Origin: Propionigenium maris DSM 9537
GTDB lineage: Bacteria > Fusobacteriota > Fusobacteriia > Fusobacteriales > Fusobacteriaceae
Assembly (NCBI RefSeq): GCF_027925155.1
Contig: NZ_BSDY01000001.1
Location: 1 to 58,821 of the forward strand
Direction: 5' to 3'
DNA length: 58,821 nucleotides
In this document: positions 32,007 through 40,334 of the stretch, one piece after another
How positions within the stretch are numbered: the first letter of the stretch is position 1
Layout: each line of letters starts with the position of its first letter
The notes under the pieces: model-generated
What the model was told of the DNA's origin: nothing
The model's database searches: none
What the model saw: only the letters and a program-made list of their open reading frames with translations
Program-made: the position numbers and the translations under genes

Positions 32007-32756
32007 TTAGCTCTTTGATTCATCTTCTTCAAAAAGTGTCATTAATAGCTTTTCAGCTAATGACCTTTTACCAATAGGTAGATTGTCAATCAAACTATAA
32101 AGGGGATCTAACTTTTTTTTACTCACGTTCTGATCGGTTATTCCAATAACCTTACCACAACAAACGATACTTTCACTTAGGATTTCTTTGTCTGAGTACT
32201 TAGGATTATCACTAGAAAGAAAATATTTACCTTCTTTTTTTTCTAACCTTTTTACAACACATTCTCCAGTAACTTTATGTAAAAATACTCCAACATCACC
32301 AGAATTGACTTCCACTTCTTTTTTGACGATGATATATTGTCCATCTTTAAAAGTTGGTTCCATGCTATCACCATCAACTTTAACACTTACAAGATCACCA
32401 TTAGTTTTAGGGAAATAAGTACTTCCTATAGGATCAGAATCAGCAAGACATCCCAAACCAGCACTAGCAGAAGAATAAAGAGGGACTTTCATTAAATTAT
32501 GATTTTCTTCGTATGGACATTCTCTATCAATAAATCCTAATTCCTTGAAAACTTCGATGTAATCAAGACCATAAATTTTACAAAGAGCCTTAATAACTTT
32601 TGCATCAACAGTTTTGACCTTTCCATTTTCATATCTAGATATATTACTTTTGTCGATTATAAGGTCATAATCAGCTTTTAAAGTTTCTTGGACAGCTTCT
32701 AAACTGTAACCTTTTTCTTTTCTTTTAGTTTTTAGTTTATCAAAAATGTTATTCAT
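32007..32756 (-). CDS. Phage-type S24/LexA-like repressor
   Basis: 249 residues. An N-terminal XRE helix-turn-helix (FDKLKTKRKEKGYSLEAVQE, SNISRYENGKVKT) is followed by the peptidase S24 domain. That domain carries the catalytic serine in GDSMEPTFKDGQYIIVKK and lysine in CVVKRLEKKEG. SASAGLG is the likely Ala-Gly self-cleavage site. It would keep the module silent by binding the TTGC-N6-GCAA sites and be inactivated through RecA after DNA damage. Confidence 0.9.
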   Translation of the reverse strand: MNNIFDKLKTKRKEKGYSLEAVQETLKADYDLIIDKSNISRYENGKVKTVDAKVIKALCKIYGLDYIEVFKELGFIDRECPYEENHNLMKVPLYSSASAGLGCLADSDPIGSTYFPKTNGDLVSVKVDGDSMEPTFKDGQYIIVKKEVEVNSGDVGVFLHKVTGECVVKRLEKKEGKYFLSSDNPKYSDKEILSESIVCCGKVIGITDQNVSKKKLDPLYSLIDNLPIGKRSLAEKLLMTLFEEDESKS

Positions 32757-32803
32757 ATGTTCCCTCCAACTTTGAAGCTCTATGTTATTTTACTATATTT
32801 TTT

Positions 32804-32883
32804 TTGCATCTTTGCAATATTAATGTTGCGTTTTCACAATAAAAGGAGTATATTATTACTGAAGTTTTATTGCGTTTTTGCAA
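32804..32883. promoter_or_regulatory. Divergent control region with operators O3-O5 and integrase promoter
   Basis: TTGCATCTTTGCAA (32804-32817), TTGCGTTTTCACAA (32826-32839) and TTGCGTTTTTGCAA (32870-32883). A rightward promoter TTGCGT (32826-32831), 17 nt, TATATT (32849-32854) overlaps the middle site. Sites flank both the repressor promoter and the rightward integrase operon. Confidence 0.7.
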
Positions 32884-32892
32884 AAGGAGGTA

Positions 32893-33165
32893 ATGGTGAA
32901 GTTTAATACTCTGAAATCTAAAGCTTCAAAGTATATAGTTAGTTCTCTAAACCTTACTAGGTTAGGAAGGCAAAAGTTTATTAGTCAATGGGGAGTTGTT
33001 AAATTATCATATAAAAACAACCTCATGTGGGTACAACTCTTAGATAGAAAGGTTTCTATTATTTTGGAAGATCGTAATGACCTTTTAAGTTATGTGGAGG
33101 AAACAATAATAGAACTTATTCCTTATGACATTATAAATGAAGAAGTTCAATATAAAATATTTTAA
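32893..33165 (+). CDS. Small hypothetical protein upstream of the recombinase
   Basis: The start is ATG 32893 or GTG 32896; AGGAGG at 32885-32890 is closer to ideal for the GTG. About 90 residues, basic N-terminus (KFNTLKSKASKYIVSSLNLT). No family is recognised. It lies in the operator-controlled rightward operon, so it may assist integration or excision. Confidence 0.55.
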   Translation: MVKFNTLKSKASKYIVSSLNLTRLGRQKFISQWGVVKLSYKNNLMWVQLLDRKVSIILEDRNDLLSYVEETIIELIPYDIINEEVQYKIF

Positions 33166-33176
33166 TAGGGGGCATT

Positions 33177-33290
33177 ATGGAACTAAAGGATTGCAATGTG
33201 ATTTTGGAGAAGATTAAAATATTAGCTTCTAAGATGGAGGAAGATAAGGGTGCAAGAAATAAAGAGAGTAGCCGTATATATAAGGGTTAG
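33177..33290 (+). CDS. Small protein overlapping the recombinase start, 37 aa
   Basis: ATG 33177 behind TAGGGGGC. The sequence MELKDCNVILEKIKILASKM continues with a charged tail and ends 40 bp inside the recombinase gene. It may be a coupling or directionality-factor-like peptide; evidence is limited to the ribosome site and position. Confidence 0.4.
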   Translation: MELKDCNVILEKIKILASKMEEDKGARNKESSRIYKG

Positions 33291-34647
33291 TACTACTATG
33301 CAAGATGAGATAGGCAGCCTTGAAATACAGAAGAAAAAAATGCTCTCTTACTGTAAGGAACAAAACTATGAAATTTTTGAAGTATATGAAGATATTATGT
33401 CTGGAGCTTCAAGTAAAAGAAAAGCTTTTAAGAGGCTTGAGACCATTCTTTCCTTAAAGCAGTTCGATGCAGTAGTGGTTTGGAGCTCAGACAGACTTTC
33501 AAGAAATCTTCTCACCAGGTTGATCTTTCTTAATGAGCTTACTAAACATGATATAGCCTTCATAAGCGTGACAGAGCCTCAATTATCAACTACAACCCCA
33601 GAAGGAAGACTTATGCTGAATATAACAGGTGCTATAGCAGAGCATGAAAGGGTACTTATATCAAAGAGAACCAGATCTGGTATGTATAAGAGAGCTGAAG
33701 AAAATAAATATCTGGGTGGTTCTATTCCTTATGGTTACAAGGTAAATGATAAAGGAGAATTTATAGTAGATCTCCTGGAGGTAGATGATGTTAAAAGGAT
33801 GTTTAGACTTATAAAAATCCATAGAAGCGCAAAGAAGGTCTCAGAGCTTATGGGTATTAATTATCATACCTTACTAATGAGGTTAAAGCATCCTATCTAT
33901 GCAGGTGGAAGAACTTACGGAAAGCGGCCTAAAGATGTTTTCACAGGGAAGAGAACTACAAATGATAAGCATTTATTAGTATGGGATGTAATAGAGCCTA
34001 TTATCTCTAAGGAAGAATGGAAGGAAGTCCAGGATATATTAAGCAGTAACCAGAAGAAATTTGCTACAGGTAAGATAAATAGAAAATATCTTTTTTCCGG
34101 GATGATAGTTTGTAGTTGTGGTGGGAAGCTATTTGGTAATATGCCTAATCGAAAAAAGATGATAGAGTATTACAGATGTGATAATTGCGGTAAAAGGTTA
34201 AATATGAAAAAAGTAGATAAAGTAATAATCGAAGGTATATTCAAAGATGAAAAGATTAAGCTGCTTAATTCAGGAAGTATAAAAGAAATAGACTATTATA
34301 AAGAGATAGAAGAATTAGAAAAGAAAATTAGGGAACTGGAAGATAAGAAAGATGATTTTATAGAGCTGTTTAATGATGGCCTTATAAAGAAGGAAAAGCT
34401 AAAAGAAAGACTCAATAGATTGAATACTTTAATAGAAGCTGACAATAAGGAACTAATAGATCTTAAAGAAAAAATATTAAAACTCCAGAATACAAACTTC
34501 GATGAAGATAATATGGAGATGTTACGAAAGATCCTAGAGAGCGATACAGATAAATACAATGCTGAGATAAGAGAAATCTTAAACCTTATAATTAGAAGGA
34601 TCTATGTACATGATTATTCAGGGTATGAAATAGAGGTTAAGCTATAA
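33250..34647 (+). CDS. Large serine recombinase (integrase)
   Basis: 465 residues with GTG start 33250. Resolvase domain: VAVYIRVSTTMQDE with the catalytic serine, VWSSDRLSRN and EHERVLISKRTRSGM. A recombinase domain follows (GGSIPYGYKVN, YAGGRTYGKRP). Next is a zinc ribbon (CSCGGKLFGN...YYRCDNCGKRL) and a long coiled coil (EIEELEKKIRELEDKKDDF) needed for directional attP x attB synapsis. It integrates or excises the module at its right end. Confidence 0.93.
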   Translation: MQEIKRVAVYIRVSTTMQDEIGSLEIQKKKMLSYCKEQNYEIFEVYEDIMSGASSKRKAFKRLETILSLKQFDAVVVWSSDRLSRNLLTRLIFLNELTKHDIAFISVTEPQLSTTTPEGRLMLNITGAIAEHERVLISKRTRSGMYKRAEENKYLGGSIPYGYKVNDKGEFIVDLLEVDDVKRMFRLIKIHRSAKKVSELMGINYHTLLMRLKHPIYAGGRTYGKRPKDVFTGKRTTNDKHLLVWDVIEPIISKEEWKEVQDILSSNQKKFATGKINRKYLFSGMIVCSCGGKLFGNMPNRKKMIEYYRCDNCGKRLNMKKVDKVIIEGIFKDEKIKLLNSGSIKEIDYYKEIEELEKKIRELEDKKDDFIELFNDGLIKKEKLKERLNRLNTLIEADNKELIDLKEKILKLQNTNFDEDNMEMLRKILESDTDKYNAEIREILNLIIRRIYVHDYSGYEIEVKL

Positions 34648-34678
34648 ATAAAAAGAGCTTTTAAAAAGCTCTTTTTGT
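34648..34678 (+). terminator. Recombinase terminator
   Basis: AAAAAGAGCTTTT / AAAAGCTCTTTTT hairpin with T-tract, three bases after the stop codon. Confidence 0.88.
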
Positions 34679-34876
34679 TTGGTTAACTGAAGGATATTTT
34701 TACTCTGAGAGAGAGGCTGAAATTATTATTATGGTATTAGCTTATATAAAATCTATTTTAATCGGTTAAAGATGTTATTACCTTGAAAAATAACCTTCAA
34801 GCCTAGATAAAAGCATAGAATAAATTATATATTTGTTCTGACACTAAGTTTTTATATAACTATTTATTGACATAAA

Positions 34877-34908
34877 AAAAGCCCTGAAATAAATCAGGGC
34901 TTTTTTAT
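34877..34908. terminator. Bidirectional hairpin terminator
   Basis: AAAAAAAGCCCTGA / TCAGGGCTTTTTT. It ends the small membrane-protein gene on the minus strand and the recombinase region on the plus strand. Confidence 0.85.
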
Positions 34909-34933
34909 CCGCTAGAATCAAGTAAAATTGTTT

Positions 34934-35128
34934 TTAAAATTCTTTCCCAACCTTCTTATCGAAATTTTCTTTTGTCATAATCTCTAAGTTATCAGTTATA
35001 AATTGAATAGTATTAAAAAATACAAAAGGTAATGCTAGTCCAAAAGTAATAACTAGTAAAAGTAAATTGACAAGAGAAAATTTTAAAACATCCAAAAATG
35101 AAAAATCAAAATTAATTTTGTAATTCAT
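34934..35128 (-). CDS. Small membrane protein
   Basis: 64 residues behind AGGGGTGATC. One or two hydrophobic helices (LLLLVITFGLALPFVFFN) lie between an aromatic N-terminus and a charged C-terminus. It resembles a fragment of DUF898/YjgN-type membrane proteins but is too short to assign. Confidence 0.55.
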   Translation of the reverse strand: MNYKINFDFSFLDVLKFSLVNLLLLVITFGLALPFVFFNTIQFITDNLEIMTKENFDKKVGKEF

Positions 35129-35445
35129 AAAAGATCACCCCTTTAATTTTTATTAGAATTTTAACATTTATTTAAGGAGAATTTCAATAATAATTACGAC
35201 TTTTCTGATCTACGATAGTATTCCCTGATATATTTAGTTTTAAATGTACAGAAATACATTTAAAGGAACAAATCTTTATTTGTTCCACTTAAAATTGTCA
35301 TTTAATAAATCTCAACAAATAAAATTTCAAGACGATTTTTAAAATTAATTCCATATTAAATAAATATTGAGACAGCTATTAATGTTTGCTATAATGCTCC
35401 CAAACATAGATTTTTATAAAAAAATGATGTTATGATTTTTTACTA

Positions 35446-35474
35446 TTGATTATATTAGTGTTTTATATTATATA
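35446..35474 (+). promoter_or_regulatory. ridA promoter
   Basis: TTGATT (35446-35451), 17 nt, TATATA (35469-35474). The rest of the 35129-35497 gap is AT-rich without a gene. Confidence 0.6.
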
Positions 35475-35497
35475 AAACACACTGGAGGTTTTGCCAC

Positions 35498-35872
35498 ATG
35501 ATAAAACGAATCGTTATTCCACCTTATGATCAGTATGATCTATCTACATTTGTTATTACAAATGATCTTGTACATATTGGCCACTTTGGAGGTTATGGTA
35601 CTAAAGAAGGTACTTTGCTAACAACCATTGAAGAACAAATGGAACAGACACTGAAGTACCTTGAAGAATCATTAAAAGAAATTGACATGAGTCTTCAAAA
35701 TATAGTTAAGTTAACAGTTATACTTAAAAATATAGAAGATTTTCATGGAATGCACAGCATTTGGGAAAAGAACTTTGATAAAGATCAATATCCGGTAAGA
35801 ACAGTAATAACTTCAGACTTTGTAAGTGACAAGTGTTTAGTTCAGGTTGAAGGAACAGCCTGCTACAAATAA
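35498..35872 (+). CDS. ridA: RidA/YjgF family protein
   Basis: 124 residues behind ACTGGAGGTT. RidA-fold motifs include HIGHFGGYGTKEGTLLTTIE, EQMEQTLKYLEESLKEI, IVKLTVILKNIEDF and PVRTVITSDF...CLVQVEGTACYK. RidA deaminates reactive enamine/imine intermediates of amino-acid metabolism. The canonical catalytic arginine (VRxxV) appears as PVRTVI. It lies inside the tRNA-bounded island but looks intact. Confidence 0.88.
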   Translation: MIKRIVIPPYDQYDLSTFVITNDLVHIGHFGGYGTKEGTLLTTIEEQMEQTLKYLEESLKEIDMSLQNIVKLTVILKNIEDFHGMHSIWEKNFDKDQYPVRTVITSDFVSDKCLVQVEGTACYK

Positions 35873-35997
35873 ATCTATTAGTTTTAGATATTAAAAACAT
35901 AATTTTCTTATCTGTAAAATAGCTGAGGCTTGTCTTTAGCTATTTTTTATTTACCAGAACAATTCATCATTTGTACTTATAAATTCAACCTATATAA

Positions 35998-36027
35998 AAA
36001 AGGAGTAGTTAATAACTACTCCTTCTG
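35998..36027 (+). terminator. Terminator downstream of ridA
   Basis: AAGGAGTAGTTA / TAACTACTCCTT perfect palindrome, then CTGAAT. The T-tract is weak, so function is uncertain. Confidence 0.55.
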
Positions 36028-36076
36028 AATCTACTTATCTTTAAATTATTTACCCACGAGGTTGTGGGGGAATTCA

Positions 36077-36153
36077 TGGCGCCCCCAGCAGGAATCGAAC
36101 CCACAACCCTCTGATCCGAAGTCAGATGCTCTATCCAATTGAGCTATAGAGGC
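36077..36153 (-). tRNA. tRNA-Arg (anticodon TCG)
   Basis: 77 nt on the minus strand. Acceptor stem GCCTCTA / TGGGGGC with G-U pairs, D arm GCTC/GAGC, anticodon stem-loop CTGACTTCGGATCAG (anticodon TCG, reads CGA/CGG) and T-loop TTCGATT. The gene ends with an encoded CCA at 36079-36077. Its 3' end is the right boundary of the accessory island. Confidence 0.95.
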
Positions 36154-36462
36154 GCGCTATTGTTGACCTAACCTCAAATTTGAAGTTTTTGGTTCAGTAC
36201 AAATACTACATTATTCACTGGAAGATGTCAAGGGATTGTTTTTAAGGGTCTATTATTTAGGGTATAGGGAAGCTTTTCTTATTAGGTCAATAAAAAGATA
36301 GAAGGAATTTTAGTGTTAAGTCAGAAAAAGAATTAACATCAGATTTATTAATAAACGACACTTTTAAACCTTAAATTTATTTTAAGGTTAATTTTGAGTT
36401 GGAGGAGATTATTGAGTATAATTGATATTGTCACATAAAATGTATACATGAAGGGAGGATAT

Positions 36463-38160
36463 ATGGCAGTGAAAAAACTGCAGTCTTTGACAAGAGTATT
36501 TAATGAAGGTTTTTCAGGGATAGTGGATATTTCCGGTAACCTTAAGATAGAGATAAAAAACCTCATCTCAATCACCTTGCTTCTCCTCCCCTTGATCTGT
36601 GTAACTTCCATGGGAGAGGAACCAATAAATGTATTATTTCTTTCCTCCTTTGAGAAGGGGATTCCTGCTTCAACAGCCCTTGAAAGAGGGCTTATCAGGA
36701 CGTTTGACACAAATTCTCAGAAGGAGAACCTCTACTTTGAGTATATGGACTCACAGAAGCTGGAGCACGACTCCTACGGCTTCTACAAGGAATATCTCAA
36801 GGGGAAGTATTCAAATATCAAGTTTGACTACATTATCTGTTGGGGCTTCAACTCCATAGAGCTCCTAACCTCCCAGAGGGATATCTTTCCAGATTCCAAG
36901 AGGGTTTTACTTGAGGGATCTAAGGGGTTGCCCAAAGAGGAAGGTATCCTTGAGAGGGACCTGGTAATAAAATCTGTACCCGATTACTCTGCTACAGTTG
37001 AAGAGATCCTGAGAATAAGGGAAACGGAGAAGATCATCGTTATAGGTACTTCAGGCAAGGTAGGTCAAAATCGGGTTAATATATTAAAGGGGGTTATAGA
37101 GAAACTATCAAGGGATATAGAGGTGGAGTATCTAATAGATAGAAATATCTACGAGATATCCAAGGAGCTCACAAAGGCTGGGGATGGGACCATAGCCTTC
37201 TACCTCCTGATGTTTTCCGACGGTTTTGGAGAGAAGCTGACTCCCTATGAGGTCTCTGAAATAATATGCAGAAACTCAAGGATTCCTGTATTCAGCTTTT
37301 GGAAGGTGCTCCTGGGAAGTGGTATTGCAGGGGGATATCTCATCAGCTTTGAAGTTATAGGGGAGGAGATAGGGAGGGTTATCTTTTCAGGAGAGGGTAA
37401 TAACTACCAAGAGATATTTCCCATGAGTGCCGCCTATGATTACAGGGCACTAGAGAAGTGGGATATCGATGAGGAAAGGATTCTTCCCACTGCAAGGATA
37501 ATAAATAAGCCGCCTTCTTTTTTTCTAAGGCACAGAGTGGGAATTTTTGTCCTGCTGCTGACTATCACCTTTATTATAATAGTTTCCTGCCTGGTTTACA
37601 GACAGCTTCTCATGAAGGAAACAAATAAAAAATTCAAGGAACTCTATGATGAGATAAAGAGAAAAAATCAGCAGCTAAACATACTCTCGGAGATAGATCC
37701 CCTCACAGGCTTAAAAAACAGAAGGGCTATCCACAAGGACATTAAAAATGAGATGAAGAGGAGTTCCAGGTATGGTACACCTATGAGCGTATTACTGATG
37801 GATGTGGATTACTTTAAAAGGATAAATGATACCTATGGGCACAGTGTAGGGGATAAAGTCTTATCCGAGCTCTCTCAGCTGTTAAGGGAAAATGTAAGGG
37901 CAACAGACAGTGTGGCCAGGTGGGGTGGGGATGAAGTTTTAATCTTAGCTGCCAATATCGATCTTCAGGAGGCCATAAAATTTGGTGAAAAACTCAGAAG
38001 GAAGGTAGAGGAGTTTGACTTCACCGGTATCGGAGGACTCACTGTGAGTATAGGAATCTCCCAGCGCAAGCCGGGAGAGCCCTTCAATAAATTATATGAA
38101 AGAGTGGATGAAGCTCTGTATTCCGCTAAAAAAAGTGGAAGAAACACCCTTGGGCATTAA
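36463..38160 (+). CDS. Membrane diguanylate cyclase with periplasmic ABC-substrate-binding-like sensor
   Basis: Start set at ATG 36463 behind GGGAGG. There is an N-terminal membrane segment (NLISITLLLLPLICVTSMG). A periplasmic domain of about 300 residues (VLFLSSFEKGIPASTALERG, IICWGFNSIELL, IPVFSFWKVLLGSGIAGGYL) resembles ABC substrate-binding sensor domains. A TM at about 365-385 and a GGDEF domain follow. DPLTGLKNRRAI, DVDYFKRINDTYGHSVGD and ARWGGDEVLIL keep the GGDE catalytic core, and RATD five residues earlier is an inhibitory RxxD site. It likely makes c-di-GMP on ligand binding, opposing the EAL protein at 6.2-8.1 kb. Confidence 0.9.
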   Translation: MAVKKLQSLTRVFNEGFSGIVDISGNLKIEIKNLISITLLLLPLICVTSMGEEPINVLFLSSFEKGIPASTALERGLIRTFDTNSQKENLYFEYMDSQKLEHDSYGFYKEYLKGKYSNIKFDYIICWGFNSIELLTSQRDIFPDSKRVLLEGSKGLPKEEGILERDLVIKSVPDYSATVEEILRIRETEKIIVIGTSGKVGQNRVNILKGVIEKLSRDIEVEYLIDRNIYEISKELTKAGDGTIAFYLLMFSDGFGEKLTPYEVSEIICRNSRIPVFSFWKVLLGSGIAGGYLISFEVIGEEIGRVIFSGEGNNYQEIFPMSAAYDYRALEKWDIDEERILPTARIINKPPSFFLRHRVGIFVLLLTITFIIIVSCLVYRQLLMKETNKKFKELYDEIKRKNQQLNILSEIDPLTGLKNRRAIHKDIKNEMKRSSRYGTPMSVLLMDVDYFKRINDTYGHSVGDKVLSELSQLLRENVRATDSVARWGGDEVLILAANIDLQEAIKFGEKLRRKVEEFDFTGIGGLTVSIGISQRKPGEPFNKLYERVDEALYSAKKSGRNTLGH

Positions 38161-38173
38161 CTTATAAGGAGGA

Positions 38174-38287
38174 TTATGCAGAGGACTTAGTCCCCTTTTC
38201 CTGCTTACTGAAAAGAATTAAGCTTCCCATGGAGAGAACGGTTACTCCCACTATAATTCCTATCATTATATAGTCTGCCAATAGCAT
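38174..38287 (-). CDS. Small single-pass membrane protein, 37 aa
   Basis: ATG 38287 with AAGGAGGT six bases upstream. One transmembrane helix (DYIMIGIIVGVTVLSMGSLI) and a short polar tail (FSKQEKGTKSSA). Its size resembles small accessory subunits of membrane complexes (KdpF/OadG-like pieces), but no partner is adjacent. Confidence 0.6.
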   Translation of the reverse strand: MLLADYIMIGIIVGVTVLSMGSLILFSKQEKGTKSSA

Positions 38288-38464
38288 AGCAATACCTCCT
38301 TGCTTAAAAAATGTCTTACAAAGGTCCTTCTTAATGCTATGATTTTCTCATAAATTTAGATCCTCTTCCCGACTATTGTCGTTTTTGAAGGGATTATTCT
38401 TGACTTGGGAGAAAAGGAATTGTATCCTTGTAGTAACTACAGAGAAGTGGGAGGGGATGAGGGA

Positions 38465-38677
38465 ATGGATTCAAGAAAAGATATTTTGTGGAACGAGGAG
38501 GAGAGGGTTCAGATAGGGCTCTACATAGACCTTCTCAAGGGAAGGAATATAAATCACTATAAGAAGGTGACCAAGGCTATCTCCGACGGGATGGAGAAGC
38601 CGGTGCAGGATCTGGTGAGGGAGATCTTCAGAAGGGCCAGGATAGAGAGAAATATAGTCATGGAAAGATTAGATTAA
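38465..38677 (+). CDS. Small hypothetical protein, 70 aa
   Basis: ATG 38465 is preferred (ATGAGGGA upstream) over the TTG at 38405. A charged helical protein (MDSRKDILWNEEERVQIGLY...) ending ERNIVMERLD. It sits between terminators. No family is recognised. Confidence 0.55.
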   Translation: MDSRKDILWNEEERVQIGLYIDLLKGRNINHYKKVTKAISDGMEKPVQDLVREIFRRARIERNIVMERLD

Positions 38678-38714
38678 AGGAGGAGGGATATCAATAGATA
38701 TCCCTCCTCTTAAG
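38676..38714. terminator. Bidirectional terminator
   Basis: AGGAGGAGGGATATC / GATATCCCTCCTCTT strong hairpin between convergent genes. Confidence 0.85.
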
Positions 38715-38722
38715 TTTACAGG

Positions 38723-39199
38723 CTACTTCACCTCTATGAGGTCAGCTGCATCTACCTCATCCCACTTGGTGGCTCCAGTCCACCTGGATACTATAACTCC
38801 CCTCTCATCTAGAAGGAAGGTGGTGGGAGTCCTTCTGAGACCATAGGTTCTGGTATTTTTTCTTCCCCTGTCAAAGTACACAGGGATATCCTTATCCAGC
38901 CCGGTTTCCCTCAGGTAGGTGTTCAGTACTCCCTCATCTTTATTTACGGCAATAAAGATGATATTCATCTCCTCACTGCTTCTGGAGTAGAAATCCTTAA
39001 ATCCTTCTATCTCCTCACGACAGGGAGGGCAGGTAGACTGCCAGAACTTGATGAGGGTATATCTACCACTTCTTATATCGTCCAGTCCCTCAAGGTTTAA
39101 TGGGAAAGCCATATTTCCCTCATTGAATCCAAGGGTTACACCTGATGATGGGGCCAGGATAGAGATCAGCAGGAAAGTAAGACAGATTAACTTTTTCAC
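38723..39199 (-). CDS. Exported TlpA-like thiol:disulfide oxidoreductase
   Basis: 158 residues. Signal peptide MKKLICLTFLLISILAPSSG, then a thioredoxin fold with the redox-active STCPPCREE (CPPC) motif, FIAVNKDEG and the cis-proline loop RTPTTFLLD. It probably reduces or rearranges disulfides outside the cytoplasm. The gene is single. Confidence 0.9.
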   Translation of the reverse strand: MKKLICLTFLLISILAPSSGVTLGFNEGNMAFPLNLEGLDDIRSGRYTLIKFWQSTCPPCREEIEGFKDFYSRSSEEMNIIFIAVNKDEGVLNTYLRETGLDKDIPVYFDRGRKNTRTYGLRRTPTTFLLDERGVIVSRWTGATKWDEVDAADLIEVK

Positions 39200-39353
39200 A
39201 GTAAAGCCTCCTCTTTTAGATATAAATTACCTGAATATTATACCCTATTTTCTACTGTAATGGGGTAAGGATTATTTCAAATATAAATCCTGAGTGGACA
39301 AATAAAGAAATTTATAGTATAAAGTTAATATTAAGATGAAAGGCAGGAAGATT

Positions 39354-40220
39354 ATGAATATAGTGGATAGGATGTATCTGGATACATATAGAGAGATAAG
39401 GGATGAGGGGATCTCAGATGAGGGGCAGGAGGTGAGACCCAGGTGGTCGGACGGAACACCAGCCCATACCAAGGCTTTATTTGGAAGGGTTCACAGGTAT
39501 GATCTGAGTAGGGGCTTTCCCATCCTCTCCCTCAGAAGGATAGCCTGGAAGACAGCCCTGGATGAGATCCTCTGGATCTGGCAGAAGAAGTCCAACAGGG
39601 TAGCAGACCTGGGAAGCAGGATATGGGATGCCTGGGCCAACTATGAGGACGAGGAGGGCTATGCTACCATAGGAAAGGCCTATGGGTATCAGCTGGGAAG
39701 AGAGATAGAGTTTCCAGAGGGAAGGATGGACCAGGTGGACAGGGTCCTCTACCTTCTTAAAGAGGATCCCGGCAGCAGAAGGATAGTCACCAATATATTC
39801 AACCACGATGATCTGGGAGAGATGGGGCTTCAGCCATGTGCCTATGGAACCAATATCTCGGTAAAGGATGGAAAGCTCAATATGGTACTCATCCAGAGGT
39901 CGGGGGATTTCCTTACAGCGGCGGGACCAGGATCCTTCAATGTGGTACAGTACGCCCTGCTCATGCATATGTTTGCCCATGTATCTGGACTAGAGGTGGG
40001 GGAGCTTCTCCATGTGGTGACAGATCTTCACGTATACGACAGGCACTTTGATGTGATAGATAGGATGATAGATCATAGTAAAGACAGTGGGGAGAAGGAG
40101 CTGCCGAAGCTTAAGATAAAAAGAAGGGTAGAGGACTTCTACGACTTTAAGGTGGAGGACTTTGAGCTTGAGGGGTATGAGACTAGCTACTCCACAGGAA
40201 GGATAGAGGTAGCAGAATAG
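39354..40220 (+). CDS. thyA: Thymidylate synthase
   Basis: Start set at ATG 39354 (MNIVDRMYLDTYREI) behind AGGAAG. The 288-residue ThyA carries the nucleophile in GLQPCAYGTNISV, the folate/dUMP motif RSGDFLTAAGPGSFNVVQYA, LHVYDRHFD and an N-terminal RVHRYDLSRGFPIL. It methylates dUMP to dTMP with 5,10-methylene-THF, yielding DHF. No dihydrofolate reductase gene is adjacent. Confidence 0.95.
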   Translation: MNIVDRMYLDTYREIRDEGISDEGQEVRPRWSDGTPAHTKALFGRVHRYDLSRGFPILSLRRIAWKTALDEILWIWQKKSNRVADLGSRIWDAWANYEDEEGYATIGKAYGYQLGREIEFPEGRMDQVDRVLYLLKEDPGSRRIVTNIFNHDDLGEMGLQPCAYGTNISVKDGKLNMVLIQRSGDFLTAAGPGSFNVVQYALLMHMFAHVSGLEVGELLHVVTDLHVYDRHFDVIDRMIDHSKDSGEKELPKLKIKRRVEDFYDFKVEDFELEGYETSYSTGRIEVAE

Positions 40221-40227
40221 AGAGATT

Positions 40228-40274
40228 AATGAGGAGTAGGCAAGTTACAAGAACTTGCCTACTCCTCATTTTTA
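40228..40274 (+). terminator. thyA terminator
   Basis: Sixteen-base-pair stem GAGGAGTAGGCAAGTT / AACTTGCCTACTCCTC with loop ACAAG, followed by ATTTTTAAAG. Confidence 0.92.
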
Positions 40275-40308
40275 AAGAAAATATGTGAAGCTATTTGAGG
40301 AAAGCAAT

Positions 40309-40334
40309 AAAAAAGGCAGCCTAGGCTGCCTTGG
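40309..40334 (-). terminator. Terminator of the queuosine-salvage operon
   Basis: AAGGCAGCC / GGCTGCCTT hairpin overlapping the yhhQ stop codon. A T-tract (TTTTTTATTG) follows in the minus-strand sense. Confidence 0.85.

Noticed and set aside
33250..34647. Serine recombinase as the integrase that used the tRNA-Arg site
   Set aside because: Large serine recombinases normally use non-tRNA sites, and its gene lies 1.4 kb from the tRNA with intact genes between. A nested insertion is more likely.
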